The position numbers were made by a program, and so were the translations under genes. Shown one piece after another: positions 10,925 through 22,270 of a stretch of 64,000 nucleotides of DNA (positions are counted from its first letter, which is position 1; every line of letters starts with the position of its first letter). The notes under the pieces are model-generated. The model was not told the DNA's origin, did not search any database, and saw nothing but the letters and a program-made list of their open reading frames with translations. Origin of the DNA: Fagopyrum homotropicum (taxonomy: Eukaryota; Streptophyta; Magnoliopsida; Caryophyllales; Polygonaceae); NCBI GenBank assembly GCA_033239125.1, contig BSWB01000008.1:4804001-4868000 (forward strand), given 5' to 3'.

Positions 10925-11776
10925 GGTGGAATGAAAACGGAATGAAATTGAATAAGGGTAAGTAAAGAAAATTAAAATGATGAAATTACTTTCATGTGTT
11001 AAAAACCTCTAAACAAACATAGTTTTTTATTGATTTGGAATTATTTCATTATCGAGAATGATTCTTAGCGTTTTCAAATGGGTTGTAAGTCTATCGAGAT
11101 TGTGAAAGATGAAAGGGTAGTGAAGGTGGGTAATAGAGGTCCGAAGATGGAGATGGTTCCGTCAATACTTCATATGCCACGTCGAACTATACACAATACA
11201 GTTGTGATGAATGTAAACCACTTTTTATACATGAATCTAAATAATACTATTCAATCACAATGAGAAGACCGACGACCGACCAAGGCTTGAAAGTTCTCTT
11301 CACAAATGTACGATTTTGATGTTGTGGAACGTGGGATGATGGTGGTTATGAATGAAATCAATGCTCCTCAATCAATCACTATTTAATGAACGTTAAGTTC
11401 AAAGTTATGGCAAAGTAATGTAGGGTCATGCCACTAGTTCAAAGCTCTTAAAAGCCTAATAAAAAATAGAGAATAACAATAGAGTTTCGAATTACATATG
11501 AACTAAACAATGTGAATGTATGGATAACGAGTATGGAATTCTTAAAGATTATATTTGACAACCAAGTACCATACCGAGAGATGAAAGACAACTCAAAATA
11601 TGCAGATATCATTTAACCCCCTCTCCGGACTTCCGGGTGAGGGTTACTTTGTCACCCCTAATTTGGTGTCAGCTTTTCTAATCGGGTAACTTTCAAATTG
11701 AAAGTAAAAATTCTAATAGCCAAATTGAATCATTAAATATTGATTCACTAAATATTTGGGCAAATCTAGTGTTCTT
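10925..11776. other. Unassigned non-coding stretch
   Basis: The left 60 bp continue the sequence in which the hAT element landed. No coding frame or repeat of note was found; short ORFs here look like chance. Confidence 0.4.
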
Positions 11777-12072
11777 TAAGGGACCGTTTGGTTTTAACTT
11801 TGAAATTGGAAACGAGATAGAAACGAATATAGTCCATATGCGTACCTTATTGATGAAATTTTTTGAAATCATTATTTACGATTTCATGCAAAATACACAT
11901 GCTTCTCTCCATTTTGTTTTCTTAAAGGGTATCAAAACTGATCAAATTCTACTACAATTACCTCTAACAACAAGAAATGATTGTAAAAAATTTCATGAAC
12001 AAAGATAAACGTATAAATAGATTTGTTTTCATTACGTTTTCGTTGGCGAAATTAAAACCAACCAGACCCTTA
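11777..12072. mobile_element. MITE with 20 bp terminal inverted repeats
   Basis: The left end TAAGGGACCGTTTGGTTTTA pairs with the right end AAACCAACCAGACCCTTA with few mismatches, over 296 bp and without coding capacity. The flanks GTGTTCTT and GTGTCTTA are near repeats, compatible with a decayed 8 bp hAT-type duplication. Confidence 0.72.
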
Positions 12073-12419
12073 GTGTCTTATTTTCGTTTGTTTAGTATGA
12101 AGTAGGTAAATAAGACGACGATAACGACATTGCAGTTCAGTTGAAAACTCGTCAACTTGACTTTGCATGTGTTCCTTTAGTACGTTGGGTCGTGATGTGA
12201 AATGAATTATTGGATCAAGAATGGTCAGCGGAAATCCGCTACAGTTGACGGCGGTCACACTGCCAATCCAGGGGTCCACATTTGCAACGACGTCGTATTC
12301 ATACCCTATCAATTCCTCTATTTTGACTTTTTTAGGAGCAGGACGGCGGTCCTAATTTGCATCCTCACGTAATACAACAATAAAATAATATATTTTACAT
12401 ATTCAACCTCATTCACTAC
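12073..12419. other. Unassigned non-coding stretch
   Basis: An 80-codon minus ORF (12070-12312) has no recognisable motif and overlaps the MITE end, so it is not called. Nothing else is evident. Confidence 0.4.
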
Positions 12420-12667
12420 TAGACCCTGTTCACATCTGAACCCATGGGGACCCGTTTTTTAAATTATTTTTCAAAAATATTATAAAAAATATATTTAAAA
12501 TATTTTACGTAATACATTAAATTTATTATAATTATATTAAATATTTTGCTTTATTTTTTTACTCGGGCTGACGGCCCAACTTCTCGACCCGGTCAGACTT
12601 GTTTCCATATTCATATCCGTCCAAAAACGAACGGCCTGAACTGACTACCCAGATTTGAACAGGCCTA
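12420..12667. mobile_element. Short MITE, about 248 bp
   Basis: TAGACCCTGTTCACATCTG at the left end is the inverse of CAGATTTGAACAGGCCTA at the right end, with one indel and two or three mismatches. The interior is AT-rich and non-coding. The flanks share only CACTA, so the target duplication is uncertain. Confidence 0.6.
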
Positions 12668-12956
12668 CCCACTAACTTGCAAGTATTTAATTGACATCTA
12701 TATTAGGCTACTAAAGCAAAGTAATAACTATTTAGATTTTCTTTTTTTACATTCTACTATAGAATATAGTACATGAACTAAAATTGATTTTAGTTGTTGT
12801 GGGCCGGAGGGAAGGAGGATGGTGAGTGCGAGTAGATGGTGGGCCCGCACTGCAGCGAAGGCAGTTGGAAGATGGGCCACTTCTCCTGCCATTGGAAGAG
12901 GCCTACTATTGGGCCTTCTAGGTTACCACAAAACCCCCACTCTGGATAATAGAGCT
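12668..12956. other. Unassigned non-coding stretch
   Basis: A moderately GC-rich block with several GGGCC words at 12800-12930. No gene or repeat was recognised. Confidence 0.4.
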
Positions 12957-12966
12957 ATGCTCACCC

Positions 12967-13295
12967 GAATTAGGATCCTCTCCTTATATTAACCGCCTAA
13001 TATCTTCCTAATAAACTAATCTCAACCGTTTAAAAATAATTAATGGTCAAGATCTCCTCCCTTACTAACAAACCCAAATTTCCCACCTCTTTCCCATCTT
13101 ATTCTTCTATTTTGCAAAAATAATTAATTTTAGAAAACCTATTAATTTATAAATGTAAGTTAGAAAGTATTAATTGTGATTTTTTAATTAGAATTTTATC
13201 TGAAAACGTTAATATTAATCCCAAATTTAGATTTATAGAATTTATAACTTATTTAAGTTGGAAAAATACATAGTAATATAAACTTTCACGAAATG
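12967..13295 (+). repeat. Left long terminal inverted repeat
   Basis: Pairs with 13868-14194; homology begins at the tip and fades near AACTTTCACGAAA. Confidence 0.88.
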
Positions 13296-13867
13296 AAAGT
13301 TTACATCATCTATAACTTATTTATAAAAGAATTAATCGATAGCCTTTTCTTGCGTTTTCAAATAAATATGGTGATGGTATAGGACTATCTCCGTCATTCA
13401 TACCAAAAAATAAATAAAAAGTTAATAGTTATGGCAGTATTTAAATTTTAATAAAAATATAAACTAATACTTTTACTAAATTAAATAATAAATATATGAC
13501 ATTTTTAATAAAAGTTTGTAGTTGTATAAATTTGATAGTAATTTTATTATTATTATTATTGATTAAGTAGTTGGGTAATATACTTAATATTACTTACAGT
13601 AATTATATAAATTAGTCATTTATATAGAGCTACAATGTAGAAGAAAGTAAGATTAAAAAAACATAATAAAAGAAATGAAGATGAACAAATGACCATTAAT
13701 TAGGAAGAATTTTTGAAGGAAATAGATAAGAGTGCAATATTAAAGTACAAACATTAAGGATAAAATTAAGGGTCAAATTTTACCCTAATTTTATCTAAGG
13801 GTCATGACCATCAATTTTATCTAAGGGTCACCATCTTTTAGATTCATATAAGTTAGTTTGTTTCCTA

Positions 13868-14194
13868 AATTTTGTGAAAGTTTATATTATTATGTATTTT
13901 TCCAACTTAAATAAGTTATAAATTATATAAATCTAAATTTGAGATTATATTAACGTTTTGAGATAAAATTCTAATTAAAAAATCACAATTAATACTTTCT
14001 AGCTTACATTTATAAAATAATGGATTTTTTAAAATTAATTATTTTTGCAAAATGGAAGAATAAGATGGGAAAGAGGTGGGAAATTTGGGCTTGTTATTAA
14101 GAGAGGAGATCGTGATCATTCATTTTCCTAAACGGTTGAGATTAGTTTATTAGGAAGATATTAGGTGGTTAATATAAGGAGAGGATCCTGATTC
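13868..14194 (-). repeat. Right long terminal inverted repeat
   Basis: Inverse of 12967-13295, with scattered mismatches and small indels. Confidence 0.88.
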
Positions 14195-14204
14195 ATGCTC
14201 ACCC

Positions 14205-15366
14205 ACCCCCGCATGTTTACAAAAACAAAAATCTCATTTACCTTTTTGAATAACGTTAAAAAAAAATGAATATATGTTAACGGCCTAGAATTAAAAGGAA
14301 AACATATTTCAAAGTGATTATGCATATCTTGGCCGAAGACTTCTTTCAATCAATCACTTCTTCTTCCCCCTTTTCTCGCTAACACAATCCCCATTTACCG
14401 CTCACAAGATATCCCCGATTTTCGAACTTTCTCCATTATTTGCAACCGAAGCTGTGAAGAAGGGTCACAATAAAGTCGCCCATTCACTCCGTCCGCCATT
14501 GTTACAGGTTTTATATCTTCTTCTCAATCGTTTATCACCGATTCAAAGGAGGTTAGTCACCCGAAACAATTTTTCGATTAATCAAGTGTATTTCTTCTTT
14601 ATTTTCTGGGTATGAATGTAATGTTTAATCGATTCGAAAAAATACATATGAACAGAGCATTCAACATTCCATCTTATGTATTTGAGATTGGAGACCGTAT
14701 TTCATCAATTTTGTGTAATTGAAAACTAACACAAGAATCAAAATCTGTGAAATTATCATGTGTAGATGACGAATATGTGTTTTATTTTCAAATAGATGTA
14801 GCGATTATGTATAGAAAACATCAAATATGAAAAACCATTTCGAGATTGCTGATGCATGTTAATAAAATGTTCTCGATTCTGAAGAGGATGTTCATATATA
14901 TGTAACCAGCAGAGAGTATTTGTTGTTATTTTGTATATTAGTATCAATAATCGATATGTTGACATGAGTAGTGCAATAACTGAACATAATATGTATCAAT
15001 TAGTATTGGATTGTGTACATTTTCAATACCAAGTAACCAAAGATAGAGATTAACAACTGATCCTTCAATTGTCTTGAATGTCCTTATCTTGTGCTGTTTA
15101 TGTAAAAAGATTAACACAATAGTCCAATTGATATATGTGTTGTGTGTTAGAGTAATTGATAGTACATAAGGTATATGTGATGTTTATGTAGAAAGCTTAA
15201 TGCAACATACAATTGATTTATGTACTGTGTATGTAGAACGCATGATAGTAGATATGGTTATTACATGTACTTACAAAATACATGTGAGAAGTATGTACAT
15301 TAGGCATTCAATATTAATTTACCAATAATATGGATACTCTTAAGTTCATTTTTAATAGATAGTCAA
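14205..15366 (+). other. Upstream region of the DUF1985-type gene
   Basis: The left part (14300-14570) is pyrimidine-rich and looks like a promoter or 5' leader. From about 14750 the sequence resembles an intron and is crowded with TGTACAT/TATGTA words. No exon could be assigned with confidence before the ATG at 15367. Confidence 0.4.
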
Positions 15367-18253
15367 ATGGCCCGAAAAAAGTGTAAGGGAATTAAACCTC
15401 ATATGAGGAAAGAACAACCTAAATCGGGGGTTGGTCCTTCCAAACAGGTAACTACACATTCTGAAATGTGTAGATTATGGTAAATAATCTGTTATATATA
15501 CACTTATATGAATCAATTAGCAAACATGGTGAATAGGTTGTGTGTAGTGTATATATGATTTATGTATATAACATTATGTACATGATATGCACTAACTATG
15601 AAACCAAAGATAACCTTGTGTACACTACATTACATCTAAAAACATTTGGAATTTTGTAAAATATGTGTGACAGATCTATTATGTATTGTTGATGTACTAA
15701 AATAGAAAAAAACAATATGTAGCAACAGATCTATTATGTACAGTTAATGTACTTCAATTGATATTGTATATATATGTTTGTGAATTTTAGTTTTGATTCT
15801 TATTGATTGTATGAACAGGGAATCGCTGGGTCAGTAACACAAGATGTTTCAGATATGCTCAGAGTTGAAAACCCACAACTAAAGGTTAATGTACATCGGA
15901 AATATTATTATGTTCATTGTAATTCTTAGTGTAATAAACTTGTATGAACCATTTTGAATGTTTATCCATAGTTCACATATAGATGGGAGGAGATCGAAAG
16001 AGCCAGGATGGCTCGGATAAGTTGCTTCAGCCGTATGCAAATGATATTTTTTTCTCATGGATGGCCTGTCGAATGAAGACAAGAATAAGTTCAAGATTGG
16101 AGTTTTTGCTCCCATAATTGAAATGAGCACCAAATTGAAGATGTCCAACCAGATCATACATTTTATGTATGCATGAAGTCAAAACAAGGAGAGAACAATC
16201 CATGTGGTTCGGCATCAACCACGTTTTACTTCGGTTTAACATTAATGATTTTGCTGAGATTACTGGACTAAACTATTCAGATGAGTTATTTGAGACATAT
16301 GAGGATAACCCAAAAGTTGACATGAAAGCCGTTGTTGGAGTTGATCGGTGCTCCAACCTTATTCTGAAAGAGAAATTCATGGAAGAGCCTAAGAAAACAC
16401 CCTATAAATACAAAATGGCTCTTATTCTATTTGTTGAAGGAGTTATGGTAGCCAGGAACCAGAAAATACAGATCAACTAGTAGACAATTAAAATGGTTAA
16501 TGATCTGGACAATTTCAATGCTTTTCCTTAGGGTCGTCTCGCCTTCATTCAAACGAAGAAGTTTCTACAATCTTGTGATGCAAGAAAAAAAAACAGTGGT
16601 GGCTATAACATTGTTGGCTTCCCACTTTCATTACAAGTTTGTACATTATTTTTTTAACTATTGTGATATAAACAGTTATCGTCACATGTGCTTTATAAGT
16701 ATGTAAATCATAAGTTGTGTACAAATATCTATACACAATTGGTTCATAATATCATCCTTGTTACATAAATATGTATAATCATTATTTTATACGATCACTT
16801 ACAAATGCAACACTTTTTTCCCATATATATTTGCATTCTACTCTATTACCAAGCTTGCAAGAGTATTTGCCACTTTGATAGCCGAAAATACAAACCCGTT
16901 GTGTCTCAGATGGGTATCGAAGTCTGACAAGGGAGGGAAATCATTCCCCGAAAATGCAGAAATAAAGGGTATTGTCCAAACTATTAAGAAAAAGAATATT
17001 AACACCGTTCAAGGTCATCATGAAAGCGACGATAGTGACCAGTGGCAAAATGAAGGAGAGGACGAGAGGATAGACTTACTATTTGACGTTAGATTTGAAA
17101 AGTGTGATCTGATAATATCACGGTCAAATGTTGTCCACGAAAAGGATAAATCTTTTAGGTATGTGTGTCAAATTCTGTGTACATCTTTATGCATATGTAG
17201 GTACGAATCTTAATTAATGATGTTATTATTTATGTTATGTAGCCCTCTAGCTCTAAAAATCACAATAAGGAATATTGTCAAAAAGGGAAACGATGATGAC
17301 GACTTTGTTAACTCTCCAAGTAAGTACAATAATTGATGCATACATATGATAGACTGTGATTGTAATAATTTTAGTTAATAATGTATTTGTATCAACATTA
17401 AAACTATGAATGTTTGTCAAAACTGAGCCAGTTGATGTTGACAAGAAGGGAAAAAGAAAGACTGACATAAGCACTCTCAATGTTATACATACTAGGTTCT
17501 TACAATTATGTAAACTTTTATTGTGAAAAAATGTACCCTCTTATGTACTGATTATCAACATTAAACGAACTAAATACTGCTTGTGTATAGATCATCAAAG
17601 AGATCCAACAAGGGAAATGAATCAATAGCAACAAAAGCACTTGATCCTTCCATTGACCATTCAGTCGAAGAGATAAAAACTAAAGTTTCTGATGGAGCTG
17701 CTAAATCAACACATTCTACTGTTCCTGAGACCTCAAGGTAAGTTACAATTAATGTACATATTCCTTGCATGTAAATAGACTTTATGTTCACAAGACCTTA
17801 CACAATATGTTAAGTGACAAATTTCAATGCGCAATTTGTACATAATACTACATACATGTGTATTATTGAATAATTATATATAAAATTTGTACACTTAACA
17901 AGGTGCACATTGCTAACTCAGATTGGGTTGATCAGATCATGGAAAAATTGGACTCCATACAACGAGAACAGAAAAAATTGGTTGACAAGATTGAAAACCA
18001 AGGAATGATTATCGACGAATTAACAACATATATAAGGGACCTTAGCACCCTATATGACAAATTAGACAGCATCGTCTACGTATCTAGCAAGAGGATCGAG
18101 ACAAAAATAAAAAATCTGATTAGAGACATGGTAAAACCATTATCTGCTGCGAACAACTATGCCCCGACTGCAACAAATGTTGATACGTCTTTTAAAGTCA
18201 ATCAGGATGATGCAATTGTGCAAGATATAGCGGGTGGGTCAAGTGAGATATGA
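15367..18253 (+). pseudogene. DUF1985 / ULP-like gene carried by a MULE (KAONASHI type)
   Basis: Eight exon-like blocks with GT..AG borders can be read: 15367-15447 (MARKKCKGIK start), 15819-15884, 15972-16636, about 16850-17158, 17243-17319, about 17420-17494, 17591-17737 and 17903-18253. The third block carries the plant DUF1985 domain (FKIGVFAPIIEMSTK, then WFGINHVLLRFNINDFAEITG). The last block is a coiled coil (IMEKLDSIQREQKKLVDKIE). DUF1985 proteins are known cargo of plant Mutator-like elements, usually fused to a ULP cysteine protease. Damage includes a frameshift near 16072, another near 16166, tandem stops near 16480 and a TGG-to-TAG-type stop near 16529. The gene converges on a transposase on the opposite strand. 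Confidence 0.75.
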
Positions 18254-18440
18254 ACATAACTAGTGTGATTTGTAGAATTATGTATGACATATATGTATGA
18301 CAAATCAAGCATCTCAAACAGGCTGACAATATTGAGAAGTTTAGGCAACATAACGCCATGAGCTCTAACAATTCTTGTAGTTTGTCTTCCTTTATGCACA
18401 TAATCTGTGGATCATATACATAAAGTAAAATCAAAATACA

Positions 18441-18865
18441 TAGCTTCTGGACGTATTGATTTAACTGGAAGCCTTTAAAAGTTGTTTGAAAAACGGGACT
18501 GAACATCAACGCGGATGGGTAAGTAAAATGAAATCAAAATACGTATTTGTACATATATTATGTGTATTTATGTATACACTTGATGATTATTTACATAGGC
18601 AGCTGTGAGATTACACTTTGAGACACATACAGTACTTAGCTTCTGGACGTATTGATTTAACTGGAAGCCTTTAAAAGTTGTTTGAAAAACGGGACTGAAC
18701 ATCAACGCGGATGGGTAAGTAAAATGAAATCAAAATACGTATTTGTACATATATTATGTGTATTTATGTATACACTTGATGATTATTTACAGAGGCAGCT
18801 GTGGGATTGCACTTTGAGACACATACAGTACTTAGCTTCTGGACGTATTGATTTAACTGGAATCA
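18441..18865 (+). repeat. 196 bp tandem duplication, 2.2 copies
   Basis: TAGCTTCTGGACGTATTGAT begins at 18441, 18637 and 18833. The first two units are nearly identical over 196 bp and the third is partial. Each unit spans an exon-like ULP fragment and the following intron-like sequence. Confidence 0.92.
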
Positions 18866-18951
18866 ATGATGATACTGTCCAAGCAAGTAGGGAGAATCTC
18901 GCCAATATTATATACATAAGAGATTGGTCGGCATGGTTTGAAGAGTTTTGA
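18790..18951 (+). pseudogene. Probable ULP protease C-terminal exon
   Basis: The translation QLWDCTLRHIQYLASGR..., ending WSAWFEEF at a TGA, resembles the end of plant ULP-type cysteine proteases. In those proteins a Gln lies a few residues before an Asp-Cys pair carrying the nucleophile, followed by a helix. The DC pair is visible; the catalytic His and Asp should lie upstream and were not found. An older duplicate copy of the same exon lies in the preceding tandem unit. Homology is suggestive only. Confidence 0.45.
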
Positions 18952-19744
18952 ATTTGTCTATCTTAAGTCAGTGGTTTATGTAACAGATTTATATCTTCGC
19001 ACTCAACATTGTGTTTTTGTTATGGTTTTTATGGATTCGTGAGATATTTAACCAATTCACATGTTAAGCATTTAATATTTGTTTTTCATTTTTAAAAATG
19101 GTTTGTTGCTCCTGCATTTTAATGTGTTACAGATTGGCAATTTGGGGACATAGTGTAGGCACGATAAATAATTTTTACGAAAACTTCCATTCAAATTGGA
19201 ATACAATTATACATAAAAGAGCATTAATATGTAAAATATGTACAATTTTTGTACATACGTTAACATTATCAATAATATTTGAAAAAGTAATTATAACACA
19301 TGAACTTTAAAAGTGGAAATATATGTAGCAATACTATATTAACTAAATCTAATATAATATGAGAAGATTGGGAGAATAAGGTATATTCATAGTGGACTAA
19401 TTTATGTACATATTGTACTAACAACAGCATATTTATGTACCTACTGTGTAACAGTGTGTACATACATAATGTGTAACATATTATAATCACATTAGACGTT
19501 TTTATGTATATATTGTCCTATCCCAAATCAAACACAAACGTTTGTTTATGTTCCATTATATTCAAACCATTTAACACATACAAACATAAGTCAACAAATT
19601 TAGAAACACAGTTCATCACATTTATTCAGATAATAACCCATACATTTTCATACTTGATATATATGTAGTCATAAGATAGTATCTCAATCGAAAGTAATTT
19701 AGCATCCAAAGTTAACAAACATATTAAACGACTACATAACAAGC
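18952..19744. other. Intergenic space between convergent MULE genes
   Basis: AT-rich, non-coding and dense in TATGTACA-type words (near 19250, 19405, 19435 and 19458). It separates the 3' ends of the plus and minus genes and probably contains both terminators. Confidence 0.5.
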
Positions 19745-22270
19745 TTATTTTGATTGATTTATACAAGTCTTCTTCGTGTGTCCATATAAACCACAACTGC
19801 TGCATTTCCTATTACTTTTTTGTTCTCATGATGCCCGGAGTCTAGATTTTGGCATCCTTCCACATCTTTTGCACTTCAAGGGAAGCTTACACACAATACT
19901 TGATACAGAGTCTAGGAGACCCTATTCAATCTTGTTCGGTACCGGATAAATAACTTCTGAATATGCAGCCCTCCAATATTCGGTGGAATAATACCTACTT
20001 GCAAGATAAGATGGACTCATTCCTACATGCTTTGCAGCAGTTATAGCATGTACACAAGGAATTTCTTCAACATCAAACTCTTTACACTTACAAGTCTTCA
20101 TTCGTAGACAAACGATTACTTGTTCATCACCATTTTTAACTTCAAATTCCAACTTGTCTGCATCAAGAATGTACACAAAGTAGCTACTAGATTCATCAAA
20201 GCGTTTTTGGATGATGGACTCAATTATCGGTGTGGCAACTTCTACAGAAACTTGAGAATTCTAACGATGCTCTACAAACCATCGTGATATGAATTGTCTA
20301 ATTTCATCCAACATTGCCAAAACTGGGTATTCCCTTCCTTCTTTCATTATTGCATTTACGCACTTCGCATTGTTACTAGTCATAATGTTGTACCGTTTAA
20401 CGGGACATTGAGAGCGTGACCACGTAGAAATCCCTATATCGGTGAGCAAATCGCCCACTTTTTTGGCTTCTCCTGTGTACATAAAAGTTAAAAATGTAGG
20501 GCAACAGAAAATAAAGAATTTTCATATAAATTATGTACACAACATATCAATGATATCTGCACAAGAATTTTCCTACAATCGACTACCCTACATTTCATGG
20601 CACCATCTATGAACATTTGTAATATTCTACTTGAACTTGTTCTTTTTCGTAAATTTTCTTTAAGGTGCCAAATACAATATTCATCGAACACCACTTGGTA
20701 GTGTGATGCTATACCTTTCTTAATAGAATTATGTCTATCAGATACAAACGCAAGCTCGTTGTGATTTGGTATGATACGACTCAAATTCATAAAGAAAAAA
20801 TTCAATGAAGAATCATTCTCACTATCAACAATTCCAAACGCAATAAGGTATAGTTGTTGATTTGCATCCTGCGTAGTGGCAACAAGCAACACCCCATCAT
20901 ATTTTTCACTAAGATGTGTGTCATCTATTGTTACAACCTTGAAACAAAAGCGATTTGATAGCGTTATAACCAGAAAAATAATATTATGTACAAAATGTAA
21001 CAAATCATTTACATAAGATAAAATAAATGTTAGATTCATTTGTACCTTTCTCATCGCTTCGAAACCTCTAATAGATTGTAAAAATGCAACAAATACGTAC
21101 TTGAATCGTCTATCGTCATCAAGTATAAGAGATGCACAAGTTCCTTTATTTACAGACTCTAACATGTACAAATATGCAGGTATGGAGCTATAATTCTCTT
21201 ATGAAGTTCCTCTAATCATGTCTTTCACTGCTTCTCGTGCCTTCCAACACTTCCAGTAACTTGCATCGATTCGATGTAAGCTCTTCATCACTATGAGTAT
21301 TTGATAAACTGAAGGTAACTTCTTTGAGTTATAGTACCTACATATAAATATGTATATATTATGTAAAAATATGTGGACAACATAATCAATCCAAATTTAC
21401 TATACAAGTCACATTGATTTTACTTTTTCCACGATAACTTGGTATGAAGCACCCCCTATTACCTAATCTTCTATGATGATAGGAACACGTGTGTGTAGAG
21501 ACGAACCTTGTTGTAAAATAACTTGATTCTCCGAGCTTAGTGAAACAAACCCTCCATTTACAATCTTCATCAATACATCGTGCCGCTACTGCCTTCTTTT
21601 TCGATTTAACAATCTTATATTGCGAACATTGTGAAATTGAATGTAGACACAATGCATTTTTCAATTCAATTTTTGTACGATAAATCTTACCGAGAACAAG
21701 ATCAAACTCATGTCACAAAGGTACATAAGCAGATGTATGAGGAACTATTGCAAGAGAGTCAATTGCCACATCATCTTCAGTGAGAGAATCATTTAGAATA
21801 GGTGTTGCTATACATAAAGCATGTTGAGGATCGCCATCAACGTCATGTTCTACATTGTGTACCAGTTCCTCATCGAATTGAACGGGGCAACTCTGACCTT
21901 TATCAACATTTTGTTTATCTCCGTACATACGTTTGGTCTTCTTGTGTACTGTCTCTGTGGTCATACACAACGACACACTCCACATAAGCTGTTGTAGACC
22001 ATATATGTTCATAAATGTATCCAAATCACCCCTTGTATTGACATCATATGGCTTCAACGATGGATTAAAAGAATTCTTGTACGACAACTTGATAACACGT
22101 TTAGGTACACAAATTTCTAACTGTGTTGCCATGTCTGATTTTATCTCATCAAAAGTGCTTGACTCGCCTACAACCAAAGGCTTGCTTGATACATCACCAA
22201 CGAAGTTCCATACACCATTTTCAAATAATCACTCTCCATCGTAATATGTTGTAATGAACACAGAATTCAT
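19745..22270 (-). pseudogene. MURA-type Mutator-like transposase
   Basis: Reading from the ATG near 22270 (MNSVFITTYYDGE), the order of domains is as follows. An N-terminal region is followed by a MuDR-type DNA-binding zinc region (YKIVKSKKKAVAARC, W-R-V, THTC; 21664-21400). The DDE catalytic domain comes next (VVTIDDTHLSEKYDGVLL, FVSDRHNSIKKGI, EYCIWHLKENL; 20950-20620), then a SWIM finger (CKCKEFDVEEIPCVHAI; 20090-20035). Last is a C-terminal CCHC knuckle (CSSCGLYGHTKKTC) ending at 19747. An intron with GT..AG borders occupies about 21046-20944 and another the region around 20560-20483. Nonsense changes lie at 22229-22231 (a probable Trp codon), in the run-up to 21180 and near 19835, so the enzyme is dead. 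This is the mobility gene of the same MULE as the DUF1985 gene. Confidence 0.88.

Larger units (their letters stand above)
12967..14194. mobile_element. Foldback Mutator-like element with about 330 bp inverted repeats
   Basis: The arm at 12967-13295 is the inverse of 13868-14194 at high identity (GAATTAGGATCCTCTCC against GGAGAGGATCCTGATTC at the tips). The perfect 10 bp direct repeat ATGCTCACCC flanks it at 12957-12966 and 14195-14204. Mutator-like elements make 8-11 bp (usually 9 bp) duplications and often have TIRs of hundreds of bases. The 570 bp centre is AT-rich, non-coding, and carries a short direct repeat TTTTATCTAAGGGTCA near 13787 and 13815. With arms this long and similar, any transcript would fold into a long hairpin. 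Confidence 0.9.

Noticed and set aside
14205..15366. Matching terminal inverted repeat of the large MULE near 14205 and 22870
   Set aside because: I compared both ends by eye and found no convincing inverted match, so MULE termini are left undefined.
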